A stretch of DNA of 64,000 nucleotides from Paenibacillus sp. PAMC 26794. Lineage in GTDB: Bacteria; Bacillota; Bacilli; Paenibacillales; Paenibacillaceae. Made by a program: the position numbers and the translations under genes. This document shows, piece after piece, positions 25,378 through 35,108 of the stretch. The stretch spans positions 62,001 to 126,000 of the forward strand of contig NZ_ANHX01000055.1 of the NCBI RefSeq assembly GCF_000316035.1, given 5' to 3'. The notes beneath the pieces were generated by a model. It did not search any database. It was not told where the DNA came from and saw nothing but the letters and a program-made list of their open reading frames with translations. The stretch's first letter is position 1. Every line of letters begins with the position of its first letter.

Positions 25378-27048
25378 TTATCCCCACAGTTCCATGCGTC
25401 TGCGGACTTCTTCCGTCAGCGCATCTTCATACGCTTTAATATCTGCACTTTCCTTGAGCGTGGCTTGATATTCTTCCCAAGCCTTATCAAATTCGGCTGG
25501 TGAGGTCATAATCACTTTTGGCAGCCATTTGCGTTTTACATCGTCCATTTTCTGTCTGGCGATGGTCTCCGGTTTATTTGGTTCAAAATTATAGGTATAG
25601 ATTGGGAACCACGGTTCATTTTCCTCCGCAGGCTCAAGGAAGTCGGTAAACTTCGTATATCCATAAGCCTTCAGCACTTTTTTGTCGATGTCATTCAATG
25701 TGGCAAGGTACTCCTCCGGCTGCTCCTTAGGGTCAAGGGCATTCTTCCCGTCAGCGGTCATGCCTTCATGATGCGGGAAATAGACCAACGGGCTTCCCGT
25801 ATTCGCCAGCACCCAGTCCGGATCTTTGGAATTCGCACGTTGCTCTTCATTCCTGGAGAACACGCCTTTGTCATCGACTTGGTAATCCACGCCTTCCTGT
25901 CCCCAGGTTCTCAATACCTCCATCTCAGGGTCCAGCAAATCATTAATATATTGAAGTGCTCCCTCGATATCCTCGCAGCTCTTTGTAATGGCCAAGCCAC
26001 CATTCACGTTAAGGATTGGATTGTTCTGATAGCGCCCTTTAACATCCTCGGAGAGTGTAATGGACAACGGTACATAGGTTTTGTCATACAATTTTTGCTT
26101 CACGAGTGATGCCTCGGCGTCAAGGAACTGCCATCCTTGATCCACCATGCCCAGCACACGTCCGGTTGAAATTTTGGAGATATATTGATCATAGTTTGCT
26201 GTAAAGGTTTCGTTATCGACGAGGCCTTGATGATATACCTCATTGATCTTCTTGAAATATGCTTTCGCTTCCGGAATGGTATTATAGTTTTTGGCCGTCA
26301 GCGTTTCTTTATCAACGATGGCTGCGCCTTCGTTAGGATAACCAGCCATGAAGAGCGGAGGGTTCTCCAGTGCGAAATAACGCCAGTCATAGGAGATAAT
26401 TTCAAATCCAATTGTTGGCTGACCATCAACGGTCGGGTGAGCTGCTTTATACCGTTCAATCAAGTCGAAGTATTGGTCAAGTGTTTTGATTGTCGGATAA
26501 TTATCCCACTCCAGTACGGCCTTCTGAATCCAGAACGCTTCTCCGTCATGGGATACTTTCATCGACTTCTCTTGTATATTGCCGAATTGAGGAATGAAGT
26601 AAATATGTCCATCCGTCGTATTTTTCATCTTCTTCCAGTCTTCGCCCAGGTAATTTTTGATGTTGGGATATTTATCGATGTAATCCTCAAGTGGTACTAA
26701 CGCTCCTGCTGCTACCAGTTGCTGAGTACCATCACTCCCATCGATAAAATCGGGATATTCGCCGCCTGCAATGAGTACACCAATCCGCTCTTTGGCTGTT
26801 TGGCCCGTAAGCCAGTCCATCGTGACTCTGACGCCTGTTTTCTCCTCAATAGCCTTTAACACCCGATTATCGTCAGGCGCAATTTTTCCCGGTACGGCAA
26901 AAAATGCGGAAAATTGTTTCAATTCCCTTCCATCTGCTGTCTTTTCCCCTTTCGAGGACGATCCCGGTGTACATCCAGTGAGTGCGATGACCAGTATTAA
27001 AGCTAGCAAAGCACTATACTTGATTCTTTTTCTAACATCCTTTTTCAT
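25378..27048 (-). CDS. LplA-type carbohydrate-binding lipoprotein
   Basis: About 556 residues. ATG 27048 is preferred of two adjacent ATGs because it is seven bases from GGAGG. The signal peptide ends in a lipobox (ALILVIALTGCTPG). Length and motifs match the family 1 binding proteins of Paenibacillus and Bacillus Lpl systems (GVRVTMDWLTGQTAKERIGV, GGEYPDFIDG, YLGEDWKKM). It should capture oligosaccharides outside the cell for the two permeases downstream. A perfect cre-like palindrome upstream suggests carbon catabolite control, and the YesM/YesN pair just before it is the likely inducer circuit. Confidence 0.93.
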   Translation of the reverse strand: MKKDVRKRIKYSALLALILVIALTGCTPGSSSKGEKTADGRELKQFSAFFAVPGKIAPDDNRVLKAIEEKTGVRVTMDWLTGQTAKERIGVLIAGGEYPDFIDGSDGTQQLVAAGALVPLEDYIDKYPNIKNYLGEDWKKMKNTTDGHIYFIPQFGNIQEKSMKVSHDGEAFWIQKAVLEWDNYPTIKTLDQYFDLIERYKAAHPTVDGQPTIGFEIISYDWRYFALENPPLFMAGYPNEGAAIVDKETLTAKNYNTIPEAKAYFKKINEVYHQGLVDNETFTANYDQYISKISTGRVLGMVDQGWQFLDAEASLVKQKLYDKTYVPLSITLSEDVKGRYQNNPILNVNGGLAITKSCEDIEGALQYINDLLDPEMEVLRTWGQEGVDYQVDDKGVFSRNEEQRANSKDPDWVLANTGSPLVYFPHHEGMTADGKNALDPKEQPEEYLATLNDIDKKVLKAYGYTKFTDFLEPAEENEPWFPIYTYNFEPNKPETIARQKMDDVKRKWLPKVIMTSPAEFDKAWEEYQATLKESADIKAYEDALTEEVRRRMELWG

Positions 27049-27083
27049 CATGACCCCTCCATCGATTATATTGACAGAAGCTT

Positions 27084-27103
27084 TTTGGAAAGCGCTTTCC
27101 AAA
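27084..27103 (-). promoter_or_regulatory. cre site (CcpA operator)
   Basis: TTTGGAAAGCGCTTTCCAAA is a perfect 20-bp palindrome matching the catabolite-responsive-element core (TGNAANCGNTNNCA). It lies about 36 bases before the binding-protein start, in the region expected for its promoter, so CcpA binding would repress the transport operon when preferred sugars are present. Confidence 0.8.
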
Positions 27104-27225
27104 GGCTGACTTAAAATTATCATGCTTCCATGCCCCTCTCAACGGGATAAACTATAGATGGAATCCCACTAATTCCAGTACCTGCGAAAAAAATATCCCG
27201 CCGCTCCGTCAAGGAGTGCAGGATG

Positions 27226-28800
27226 TTAATCAAGAGAGTACGCAGCATGGGCACTTTTACGATATTGTGCAGGAGTCTCCCCCATGAGTTTCTCGAACCG
27301 GCTAATAAAGTAATCGGAATCCCGATATCCCACCATTGTTGCGATTTCGTATACTCTTTGATCTGTTCTGCGCAACAGCCGGGCGGCTTCCTCAATACGC
27401 AATTGATTCAAATAATCACTGAAGCTGATCGAGAAATGCTTTTTGAAAATCTGACCCAGATATGCACTATTCATGTAAAACTGCTCCCCGAGCAACTTCA
27501 GGCTGATATTTTCTCTGTAATGCTCGTGAATGAAGGCCTCAATTTTGGCTAATACGCCCATCGCATTCGACTTTTGCTGCTCCTTCAGTTTTTCTGCGCA
27601 CATGAGCGAGAATTCGCATAAATGTTCAATGTTTTCCTCCATGGATAACATCGCGTAGTTCACCTTCAGAAAAGTCGATTCCATCAGCCCGGAATCTGGC
27701 GTAACCGTATCGTTATTCACGAGATCCAGCAAAGTGTATGCCAAATAATGCAAGTGAATGCGGACAATACCAGGCTCGATTCGCTCATCCAGAAAAAATT
27801 GAAAAATGGCCTTTGCATGACTGTATAGCTCATCCGTCTGCTGTTCTTCAATAGACTTGACTAGCCCATCAAACAATTGTTTTTCGAACTGTCCCGGCCG
27901 ATTAACAAATAAAGTCGTATCCATAAGTTCGAAGTAATAAATGGGCCAGCAAGTGGTGAAGAAACGTAAACTTTTCATTATGCCGCAAGATTGATAAGAC
28001 TCGTGCAGCGCATCCAACTCATGTACTTCCTTCCCGACATAACAAGCAATAGCCGCCTCTTGACCATGGCTCAGATCAGCATGTAATCGGGTTAAATATT
28101 GCTCCAAGGTCACTGCCTCACGGTTCACCATCAGGTCCGTAACCATGAGTAGAACCGCATTTTTATCACCTGTGAACGGTTTCAAAATTTGTCCTGGAAA
28201 GGGCTTGCCCACCCATGCCTCAACCCGAGCACACCAATCCGTTCCCTGTTCTGGACCGGCTTCCGCCTCAATCAGGATGCAACGCAGTATGCCGGCATCT
28301 TGATAGTGGGGCTGCAGACTCGTAACAGCATCCTCCTCAGCCAGCCCAAGCAAGATCGACTGCATATGCTGGGCCATAATCATTCGATCCTTTTTTTGCT
28401 GATGTCGCTTCTCTTCCATTCGCGCATTGAATGCATCCCTGAACTCCTCAAGCACCTGAACCAGTTCCGTCTTCACAATAGGCTTGAGAATATAATCATC
28501 CACTTGATATTTAATTGCCTGCTTGGCATATCCGAACTCATAGAATCCACTCAGAAGAATCAGCTTGATGTCACCGCTATATTGCTCATACAAGGTTTTG
28601 GCAAGCTGCATTCCGTCCATTTCCGGCATCTTAATGTCGGAAATCACCAGATCGGGCTGCATATCGCGTATGCACTCCAATGCCTGCATGCCATTGGAAG
28701 CCTGGCCGCAAATCTGGAAACCGTAAGACTCCCAATCAATTAACAATAGAAGTCCTTGGCGAATAAATGGCTCATCGTCCACAATCAGCACGTTGATCAT
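27226..28800 (-). CDS. YesN-type AraC-family response regulator
   Basis: 524 residues. The receiver domain has VDDEPF, phosphoacceptor Asp in LVISDIKMPEMDG (about 55) and YILKPI (Lys about 105). The middle section (about 140-400) is a helical linker. The C-terminal AraC double helix-turn-helix has ISLKLLGEQFYMNSAYLGQI and VYEIATMVGYRDSDYFISRF. ATG 28800 follows AAGGAG and lies 11 bases after the kinase gene. It probably activates the downstream transporter/GH43 operon on signal from the YesM kinase. Confidence 0.95.
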   Translation of the reverse strand: MINVLIVDDEPFIRQGLLLLIDWESYGFQICGQASNGMQALECIRDMQPDLVISDIKMPEMDGMQLAKTLYEQYSGDIKLILLSGFYEFGYAKQAIKYQVDDYILKPIVKTELVQVLEEFRDAFNARMEEKRHQQKKDRMIMAQHMQSILLGLAEEDAVTSLQPHYQDAGILRCILIEAEAGPEQGTDWCARVEAWVGKPFPGQILKPFTGDKNAVLLMVTDLMVNREAVTLEQYLTRLHADLSHGQEAAIACYVGKEVHELDALHESYQSCGIMKSLRFFTTCWPIYYFELMDTTLFVNRPGQFEKQLFDGLVKSIEEQQTDELYSHAKAIFQFFLDERIEPGIVRIHLHYLAYTLLDLVNNDTVTPDSGLMESTFLKVNYAMLSMEENIEHLCEFSLMCAEKLKEQQKSNAMGVLAKIEAFIHEHYRENISLKLLGEQFYMNSAYLGQIFKKHFSISFSDYLNQLRIEEAARLLRRTDQRVYEIATMVGYRDSDYFISRFEKLMGETPAQYRKSAHAAYSLD

Positions 28801-28811
28801 ATCCTCGCTCC

Positions 28812-30614
28812 TTATTCTTGAGATGCCTGCATAAGAGGAATTTGAATGCCAATCGTTGTTCCCTTCCCCTTTTCACTGGATATGTGCACCTGAACGAAAT
28901 CATCAAAATACATCCGCAGCCGAATATATGCATTCATCATACCAATGCTGTTAAGCTCACTCATTCGATCCATGCTCGGATCTTGCATCATTTTGCGGAG
29001 CGAGGCCAGCTTGTCCTGATCCATACCGACTCCGGTATCTCGAATGGAAATGTACAGTTCATTACTTCGAATTTCGAATAATACCTCCACGACCCCATCA
29101 TTCGACGTCCCCTCAATGCCATGGATACAAGCATTCTCCACAAAGGTGAGAACGGTTAGCTTGGGTATCATCATGGCAGCAATGGATTCGTCTGTGATCC
29201 GGATTGCAAATTGCAGCTTTTCGCCAAAGCGATACTGCTGGATACTCAGATAACTCTCCACAAAATTGATTTCCTCTGCAATTGTAATCAGATCGTCGCC
29301 CCAATTGATCGTCTGACGTAACAGCAGTGCCAGTTTATGAATGACATCGGAGGTTTCAAGCTCGTCCTTGATCAAGCTCCGCATACGGATCGTTTCAAGC
29401 GTGTTGAACATGAAATGGGGATTCACCTGACTCTGAAGGGCTTTCAGCTCCGCCTGCTTCTTGGAGAGCTCAAGTGCTTGCCGCTCCACCTGACCCTTAA
29501 ACACAATCTCAATCAGGTTCTTGATCTTGATGACCATCATGTTGTAGCTATGGGTCAGGCTGCCGATCTCGTCCTTGCCCGCTAGTCCCGATATCACCTC
29601 AAATTTCTCATGCTTCACTTGATCCAGATGCTTCGATATCCGATCAACCCTGATGACCAGAGATCTCGATATCAACCAGATCAGCAGCGTCGGCACCAAC
29701 AGATTGAGAATAATCAGCAAGGTCACATTAAGCTTGGAATTAATAATCTCTGACAGAATGTCCATTTTCTCTGTGCTGACGATAATCTGCCAATCCTCGG
29801 ATACGACGGGAATCGTTTGTGCGGATTGAACAGGGTCAATCGGGCTGTTCGCGATCAGATTAAATGGCTGGCGAGTCTGGTTCATTTTTGAATCGTTTGA
29901 GAAAATGACCCTGCCATCCGAAACGACATACACCTTCCCATTTGCTCCCTCATTCTTAAGCGATTTGTTGATGAAAGCGTAGTCCAGATCAACCTTTAAC
30001 ACCTTTTCAACCTGCTGCTCCCCAAAGTAATCCAGCTTACGAATAATGCTTACTTTGCGTCCTCCCTGACTTTGCGACATCTCCGCCTGCTGTTTGTCAA
30101 AATACGAATAGATCATGATATGGTCGCTCGTGTTCATCAGCGCTTGATACCAATCACTTTTCTTCACCTCATCATCCAGCTTAATGAAGTTTCCTCCATT
30201 GACGAAGGTATCATTGCCAACATAAAACGTAATTTGATTCACCTGCTGATAGCTGTAATAGTACCTGACCAGATTGTTGTTGCTAAGCATATCATAGTAG
30301 GCAGAGTAATAGTCCTCCTGATCGCGATACTTGGACTCCATGAACCGGTTCAGCGTTCCATCGGTATAGAGAAAATTGGACACATACAAGCTATTGTCTA
30401 TACTGTTCCGCAGGTTGAACTTGATCCTTTGCTGCATTTCATTGAATCGGCTATGCTCCTTCTCTTCAATGTTACCTTTGATGCTTAGGTAAAACACGGT
30501 ATTTGTGACCAGGACCGGGACCAGCACACAAAAAATGAACAATATATACAACTTGGTTTTGAGACTCCAATCATCCAGAAACTGAATACGCTTACAATAT
30601 GTCTTGCGGCTCAT
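28812..30614 (-). CDS. YesM-type sensor histidine kinase
   Basis: 600 residues. Two membrane helices (about 20-42 and 293-315) flank a large extracellular dCache-like sensor domain. A HAMP segment follows, then the LytS/YesM His_kinase motif LQSQVNPHFMFNTLETIRM (His about 404) and an ATPase domain with FVENACIHGIEG and IRDTGVGMD. It probably senses a plant-cell-wall oligosaccharide or its binding protein. It forms an operon with the YesN regulator gene and lies just upstream of the transporter operon. Confidence 0.95.
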   Translation of the reverse strand: MSRKTYCKRIQFLDDWSLKTKLYILFIFCVLVPVLVTNTVFYLSIKGNIEEKEHSRFNEMQQRIKFNLRNSIDNSLYVSNFLYTDGTLNRFMESKYRDQEDYYSAYYDMLSNNNLVRYYYSYQQVNQITFYVGNDTFVNGGNFIKLDDEVKKSDWYQALMNTSDHIMIYSYFDKQQAEMSQSQGGRKVSIIRKLDYFGEQQVEKVLKVDLDYAFINKSLKNEGANGKVYVVSDGRVIFSNDSKMNQTRQPFNLIANSPIDPVQSAQTIPVVSEDWQIIVSTEKMDILSEIINSKLNVTLLIILNLLVPTLLIWLISRSLVIRVDRISKHLDQVKHEKFEVISGLAGKDEIGSLTHSYNMMVIKIKNLIEIVFKGQVERQALELSKKQAELKALQSQVNPHFMFNTLETIRMRSLIKDELETSDVIHKLALLLRQTINWGDDLITIAEEINFVESYLSIQQYRFGEKLQFAIRITDESIAAMMIPKLTVLTFVENACIHGIEGTSNDGVVEVLFEIRSNELYISIRDTGVGMDQDKLASLRKMMQDPSMDRMSELNSIGMMNAYIRLRMYFDDFVQVHISSEKGKGTTIGIQIPLMQASQE

Positions 30615-30767
30615 GTCTTATCGTTGTCTCCTCTAACCATGTCATATATCAACATTATTATAACGAGTACAGGAAGGGTTGGATACTGCAATCCAGGATT
30701 TCCGGGAAGCCTTTCATTCAACTTTCGTATGAACCCGATCTGATCCTACGTCGAAACGGCGATCACG

Positions 30768-31616
30768 TTATAATTTCAAGAGCATTTCGTACTGGCCCAC
30801 ATGATATGCAAAGCCTGATTTGACCAGGAGGAAATCTTGCATCGGTTTCAGATGAGACTCCACATTGAGGACACTGATTCTAGGAGATTCTGTACGTTGG
30901 ACCATCTCTGTCAGGATGCTGCTTGCAATACCTTTGCCCCGGTAATTTGGGTTCACTGCAAGCTGTGGAATATCACCTGTTTTTTGATCTATAATGCCAT
31001 AGCCAACAATGCTGTGATCCTGACGTGCAACCACATAGATAAAAGCCTCCGGTACAGCGTAGATGGAATCAATTGAATTTTGCCAGGAGGGCTCCACATC
31101 CCAAAATTCCTTAAACTGCTCCACATCGATTCTCTCCACACATTCCACCGTGCAGGTCGTTTGCGGTATGAATTTATCTTTTTGCAACTGGAAACATGAA
31201 AATTTCCTTTGAATTTTGAAATTTTGTTTACTGTACAGCTGAACTGCAGATTCGTTGAATTGGATGACTTCCAGCAAATATTGCTCTACATTTTTTTCTT
31301 TTAACAGCTTTTGAATATTCAAGAGCAGCTCGCTTGTTATGCCCTGCCGTCTGCAATCTTTTACGACGCCTGTCCCAAGGTCATATGCAGTTGCCTTTCC
31401 ATTCCAACTTCGAAGTCCATTGATAACAAATCCGACCATTCTCTCATCCTTAAAGGCTCCCATAGAGATTTCGGGGTGATACCCCCTTCGTTGGAGCATT
31501 TGTTGAAATTTCCAAAAAGGCAAATCCATTTTAACCTGGTAGTCGGAGAACGCATCCACAAACGCTTGGTGAAGTGTTTCCATGCTTATCTTGTCCAACA
31601 TTTTATAACTGTACAT
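30768..31616 (-). CDS. Two-domain GNAT N-acetyltransferase
   Basis: 282 residues. The N-terminal half has motif A in LGTGVVKDCRRQGITSELL (about 81-99), and the C-terminal half has a second copy, PQLAVNPNYRGKGIASSIL (about 223-241), so both halves keep the acetyl-CoA loop. The substrate is unknown; amines, antibiotics or protein N-termini are all possible. A 28-bp perfect palindrome lies about 80 bases upstream and is the best candidate for its control element. It separates the GH43 and GH112 gene groups and seems unrelated to sugar use. Confidence 0.85.
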   Translation of the reverse strand: MYSYKMLDKISMETLHQAFVDAFSDYQVKMDLPFWKFQQMLQRRGYHPEISMGAFKDERMVGFVINGLRSWNGKATAYDLGTGVVKDCRRQGITSELLLNIQKLLKEKNVEQYLLEVIQFNESAVQLYSKQNFKIQRKFSCFQLQKDKFIPQTTCTVECVERIDVEQFKEFWDVEPSWQNSIDSIYAVPEAFIYVVARQDHSIVGYGIIDQKTGDIPQLAVNPNYRGKGIASSILTEMVQRTESPRISVLNVESHLKPMQDFLLVKSGFAYHVGQYEMLLKL

Positions 31617-31693
31617 TAGGGTACTCTCTCCTTTGAAAAGATGAAAATAATAATATATTAGGGCTCATGATTCTTATCCTGATATAAATATTC

Positions 31694-31721
31694 TACTGTA
31701 TAGTGTTAACACTATACAGTA
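31694..31721. promoter_or_regulatory. 28-bp perfect palindrome upstream of an acetyltransferase gene
   Basis: TACTGTATAGTGTT followed by AACACTATACAGTA is a perfect inverted repeat with no spacer. The size and perfect symmetry suit a dimeric repressor such as a TetR-type protein. It is in the 210-base gap between the acetyltransferase start (31616) and the GH112 stop (31827). No T-run adjoins it, so it is not a terminator. Confidence 0.6.
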
Positions 31722-31780
31722 AAATCCGTACGATAAAATCTGCTTCCTTCAGAGTTTTCAGACACGCCCTAATAACTAAA

Positions 31781-31814
31781 ATAGACCGCTCCCTGGTTAA
31801 GGAATACGGTCTAT
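31781..31814 (-). terminator. Terminator of the GH105-GH112 operon
   Basis: ATAGACCG and CGGTCTAT form a perfect 8-bp stem; the minus strand continues TTTTAGTTATT. It starts 13 bases past the GH112 stop. The sequence closely resembles the hairpin at 46501-46536. Confidence 0.65.
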
Positions 31815-31826
31815 CGAGTCATCATT

Positions 31827-34013
31827 CTATGGCGATACCGATTTTGTTAAACCAATTTTGGTGATCACCGTATCATACGGGTCCAATTCCATGGTCTGTT
31901 TTCCATGCTCTGTATTGATCGTCGTTTTTTGAGCTTGCTCACTATTATTGATCACGACCAATATGTTGCTTTCCGGATAATATGCGCACTCGGTATACAA
32001 GTTATCCGTGATGTACATCGCGTTAACCACTTCATTCCCGGCAAAACGAATCAAATTTTGCAGTAATCTTGTATTTTCCCAGTTAAATTCGAACGAAGAC
32101 AAGTAGATTCCTTGACCTTTTCCGAAAGCATGTGTGGACAACGCGATGTTGCCATCTGTCTCATGCAATACCTTAGCTGTCCCATCTGTTAGATAAATAC
32201 TGCCTTTACCTTTTGACGTGATATTTGCAGCTTCCGGCACCAAACCATACTCATCACTAACCTCATACGTCCATCTTCCATGAACAACTCTTGCACCTGT
32301 ATCCTCATCTACCCCAAGCACATGCGCCATTCTGAAAAAGCTGTCGTACCCGTGGGCCGCTGAAGGCTGGTTGATACCCATAAAGGTACCGCCTTCGTAC
32401 ACCCACTGGGTTAGGATATCTACACATTGGTGGTCTTTCCAGTGCACTCCACCACTCCAGGCAGAACCAGCGGAACCGGCATTAATGACGACATCCACAT
32501 CCTTCAATACGCCCTGACGAATATCCTCAAAATCAATAAACTGCACGTCAACCGGCAACCCGGATAAGGCCTCATTCACATGAATCAGATCATGCATATG
32601 TGTTTCATGAAAATGACCAGACAAGGTCCACGATCTTAATTTGCCCCAGCTATGCAGAATGGCTACCTTGGTCTTGATCTGATACGGTTTTCCCTCTTGA
32701 TGCAGCTCTTTCATTTCCCTGAATTCATGGGCAATCTTCTCGATATAATCCACAAAGTCCGGGTAAGGCTCAACCAGATGCAAATATCCACCCAGTCCAA
32801 TCCGGTCAATCGACTCACGCAGCAGCGCACGCCGGATATTAATCCAATATTTCTTCGCATCCAGGGTAGGGTCTCCGCCCTCCTTGAAGGTAGGAAGCCC
32901 ACCTAAGCCAACTGGGAACAAGTAGGGATGCAAGCGAATCTCATGGGTATCAGCCTTAACGCCTGAGCACATTCTTGCCTCATAACCGGAGAACACACAT
33001 TTGATCATGCCGTCGAATCCAAACTCCTGAAATCGATCATTGTACGGCTCCATGCCCACCCAGCTGTCATCATAGAAGACATACGCCAGCTTGTTATGTT
33101 TGTGGACAATATCAATTAATTTCTTACCGAATTCAATGACAAAATCATTGATAAATGCCATCCATTCCAGTTTGCGCTGATCCGCAGGCATATGAGTGAC
33201 CTGATATTTACCGCCATTTACAAAGTCTTCGGCGGAGAGTGAATACCCATATTTTTGAGCAAACAGATCCAGCGCTCTCGAACTTACCGTGAAATCGTAT
33301 GAACCCCAATCCGAGAACAGATGGCGATTCCGCTCATCACTGCCCCAGATCCAGGCGAAGTTATAAAATAGGGACGTAAAACGTACAACTGTTGTTTCCG
33401 GGTGGTCTTGGCACCACTTTTCCATCCAATCCAGCAAATAGGTCTGTGTGTCCGTATAGATTGGGTCAATCTGCATCAGATGCTCTTTGTCCCAATTATT
33501 CGTTGTATGATTGTACATGGAGATCTCTTCCCATATCCGATAGACCATGAAACTCACCGTATATTTATGCCAAGGAGCAACGCCGGTAATCACAACATTG
33601 CCAGATTCCCTTTCATAATTCCACTGTCCTCTAGAAACTTCTTCCCCAGTCGTTCGATCATAAACTTGCCAATATTTAAACGCTTCTTTGGAATCATTCA
33701 CCTTAAATTGTTCTGCAAAAAAATCCTCCATCAGATAGATGGATACATAATCTTGTACAGCGACCTTTGGATTCGTCATGAGAAAACATTGCTGCAGCTT
33801 ATCCAGATTACGGGATGCCCACTCATTATGATCCCGGATAATGCAAATGGTTGAATAGATGCCATATCCGGCATTGATAATCTCATCGGACAATTTCGTA
33901 CCGTCACTGTCACGGATCACATCGGCACCCCAGCGATCGGCAAGTTCCAGCGTCAGTGCCTCATAACCGGATTCTCCTGGTAGTGTAAAGGAGCCTTTGG
34001 TTGGTTTGGACAA
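31827..34013 (-). CDS. GH112 phosphorylase (beta-galactosyl-acetylhexosamine/rhamnose type)
   Basis: 728 residues from TTG 34013, with GGAGGG seven bases upstream; length matches GH112. Family motifs are RFTSLFYNFAWIWGSDERN (about 211-229) and the acid catalyst region YVFYDDSWVGMEPYNDRF (Asp316 the likely catalytic residue). GH112 enzymes cleave terminal beta-galactose with phosphate, giving galactose-1-phosphate. Known specificities are galacto-/lacto-N-biose and D-galactosyl-beta-1,4-L-rhamnose. The preceding gene encodes a GH105 enzyme acting on rhamnogalacturonan fragments, so the galactosyl-rhamnose activity is more likely here. The protein lacks a signal peptide and acts in the cytoplasm. 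Confidence 0.92.
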   Translation of the reverse strand: MSKPTKGSFTLPGESGYEALTLELADRWGADVIRDSDGTKLSDEIINAGYGIYSTICIIRDHNEWASRNLDKLQQCFLMTNPKVAVQDYVSIYLMEDFFAEQFKVNDSKEAFKYWQVYDRTTGEEVSRGQWNYERESGNVVITGVAPWHKYTVSFMVYRIWEEISMYNHTTNNWDKEHLMQIDPIYTDTQTYLLDWMEKWCQDHPETTVVRFTSLFYNFAWIWGSDERNRHLFSDWGSYDFTVSSRALDLFAQKYGYSLSAEDFVNGGKYQVTHMPADQRKLEWMAFINDFVIEFGKKLIDIVHKHNKLAYVFYDDSWVGMEPYNDRFQEFGFDGMIKCVFSGYEARMCSGVKADTHEIRLHPYLFPVGLGGLPTFKEGGDPTLDAKKYWINIRRALLRESIDRIGLGGYLHLVEPYPDFVDYIEKIAHEFREMKELHQEGKPYQIKTKVAILHSWGKLRSWTLSGHFHETHMHDLIHVNEALSGLPVDVQFIDFEDIRQGVLKDVDVVINAGSAGSAWSGGVHWKDHQCVDILTQWVYEGGTFMGINQPSAAHGYDSFFRMAHVLGVDEDTGARVVHGRWTYEVSDEYGLVPEAANITSKGKGSIYLTDGTAKVLHETDGNIALSTHAFGKGQGIYLSSFEFNWENTRLLQNLIRFAGNEVVNAMYITDNLYTECAYYPESNILVVINNSEQAQKTTINTEHGKQTMELDPYDTVITKIGLTKSVSP

Positions 34014-34025
34014 TTGGGTTCCCTC

Positions 34026-35045
34026 CTATCTCAACATATCGGACAGAAAAGCAAGTGCCAGGCCCTGGCCCCAGCCCTGAATCCAGTCTTTTGGAATATT
34101 ACAATAGCCATCCCGATCCTTCATTACCGCCGTTCCGCCAGATACACCAAGCACGCGCCCATCTTCGCTAATGTTGTTCAGGATACCTTCCAGTGCCTTT
34201 TGCACGTATTTGGTATGTAGTGGATTGCCATTATTGATCATGGCTGCTGCAATACCCGCGGAAGCTGACACCTCTTCATACGATTCTTCGTCATCCAAAA
34301 CCGTACGCCACAAGCCGTTCTCGGTCTGCACCAGTTTGAGAGCCGCCAATTGATCGCGAAGGGCACATTCTACATCCATACACTGCGGGTACAAATACCA
34401 GTCGTTCAATTGCGGTTTCACTTGAGACATCGTATAGGCTCCCCAAGCGTTCGCTCTTCCCCAGTAAAATCCGGACATGTGGTCCTTGTTGATATTGTTA
34501 TAACCGTGATACCACAGACTGCTGGTCGGATCTTGCAGGTATTTGATATGCCAGTAATACTGATTCAGCGCATCCTGGATCATGGCTTCATCTTTTAATT
34601 TGCTACCTACGCGAAGCAGGAAAAATGCCGCCATAAACAAGGTATCCGCCCAAGCCTGTTCCGGAAAATCATTGGAAACCGATACCGTATGCTGAAGCAC
34701 ATTGTCTCCAAAGCGAAGTGCATGATTCTGGAGATAATCAACCTTGCTGAGGACAATGTCCCAATATTTCTGATCCCCGGTTTCTTCATATAAAGTGATG
34801 AGCACATGGCCCATGGCACATGTATTAACCGTCCAACTTGGCAGACCCAGCTCGATATATTCGTCTGCCCATTTCACCAGCCTGTCCAGAATCTCTTGGT
34901 TGCCTGTCGTTTGATAGGCTCTGGATACACCATAATAAGCCACTCCACCGGGCCAATCCCATGTCAGATCCATATCCAGTGTTTTCTTGGTAACGTTCTC
35001 GATTACGTGTAGAATCTGTTCCCTGTCATATTTCACTTGAAGCAT
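34026..35045 (-). CDS. GH105 unsaturated rhamnogalacturonyl hydrolase
   Basis: 339 residues from ATG 35045 (GGGAGAGGGGAATAACA upstream). The alpha/alpha-barrel pattern and the catalytic Asp134 (QAWADTLFMAAFFL) correspond to YteR/YesR. FYWGRANAWGAYTM and the closing GWGQGLALAFLSDML are also family marks. The enzyme hydrates the unsaturated galacturonyl end left by rhamnogalacturonan lyases, releasing it from rhamnose. It is cytoplasmic and 12 bases upstream of the GH112 gene. A cre-like site and a divergent AraC gene lie upstream. Confidence 0.92.
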   Translation of the reverse strand: MLQVKYDREQILHVIENVTKKTLDMDLTWDWPGGVAYYGVSRAYQTTGNQEILDRLVKWADEYIELGLPSWTVNTCAMGHVLITLYEETGDQKYWDIVLSKVDYLQNHALRFGDNVLQHTVSVSNDFPEQAWADTLFMAAFFLLRVGSKLKDEAMIQDALNQYYWHIKYLQDPTSSLWYHGYNNINKDHMSGFYWGRANAWGAYTMSQVKPQLNDWYLYPQCMDVECALRDQLAALKLVQTENGLWRTVLDDEESYEEVSASAGIAAAMINNGNPLHTKYVQKALEGILNNISEDGRVLGVSGGTAVMKDRDGYCNIPKDWIQGWGQGLALAFLSDMLR

Positions 35046-35108
35046 TGTTATTCCCCTCTCCCTGCGCACACGCCCCCAAGTGCGCCCTGAGAGGTGTCCG
35101 TCCATTTT

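Noticed and set aside
27065..27070. TATAAT before the LplA-type gene on the minus strand as a promoter -10
   Set aside because: Transcription would begin inside the Shine-Dalgarno sequence, leaving no leader; the cre site suggests the real promoter lies further upstream.
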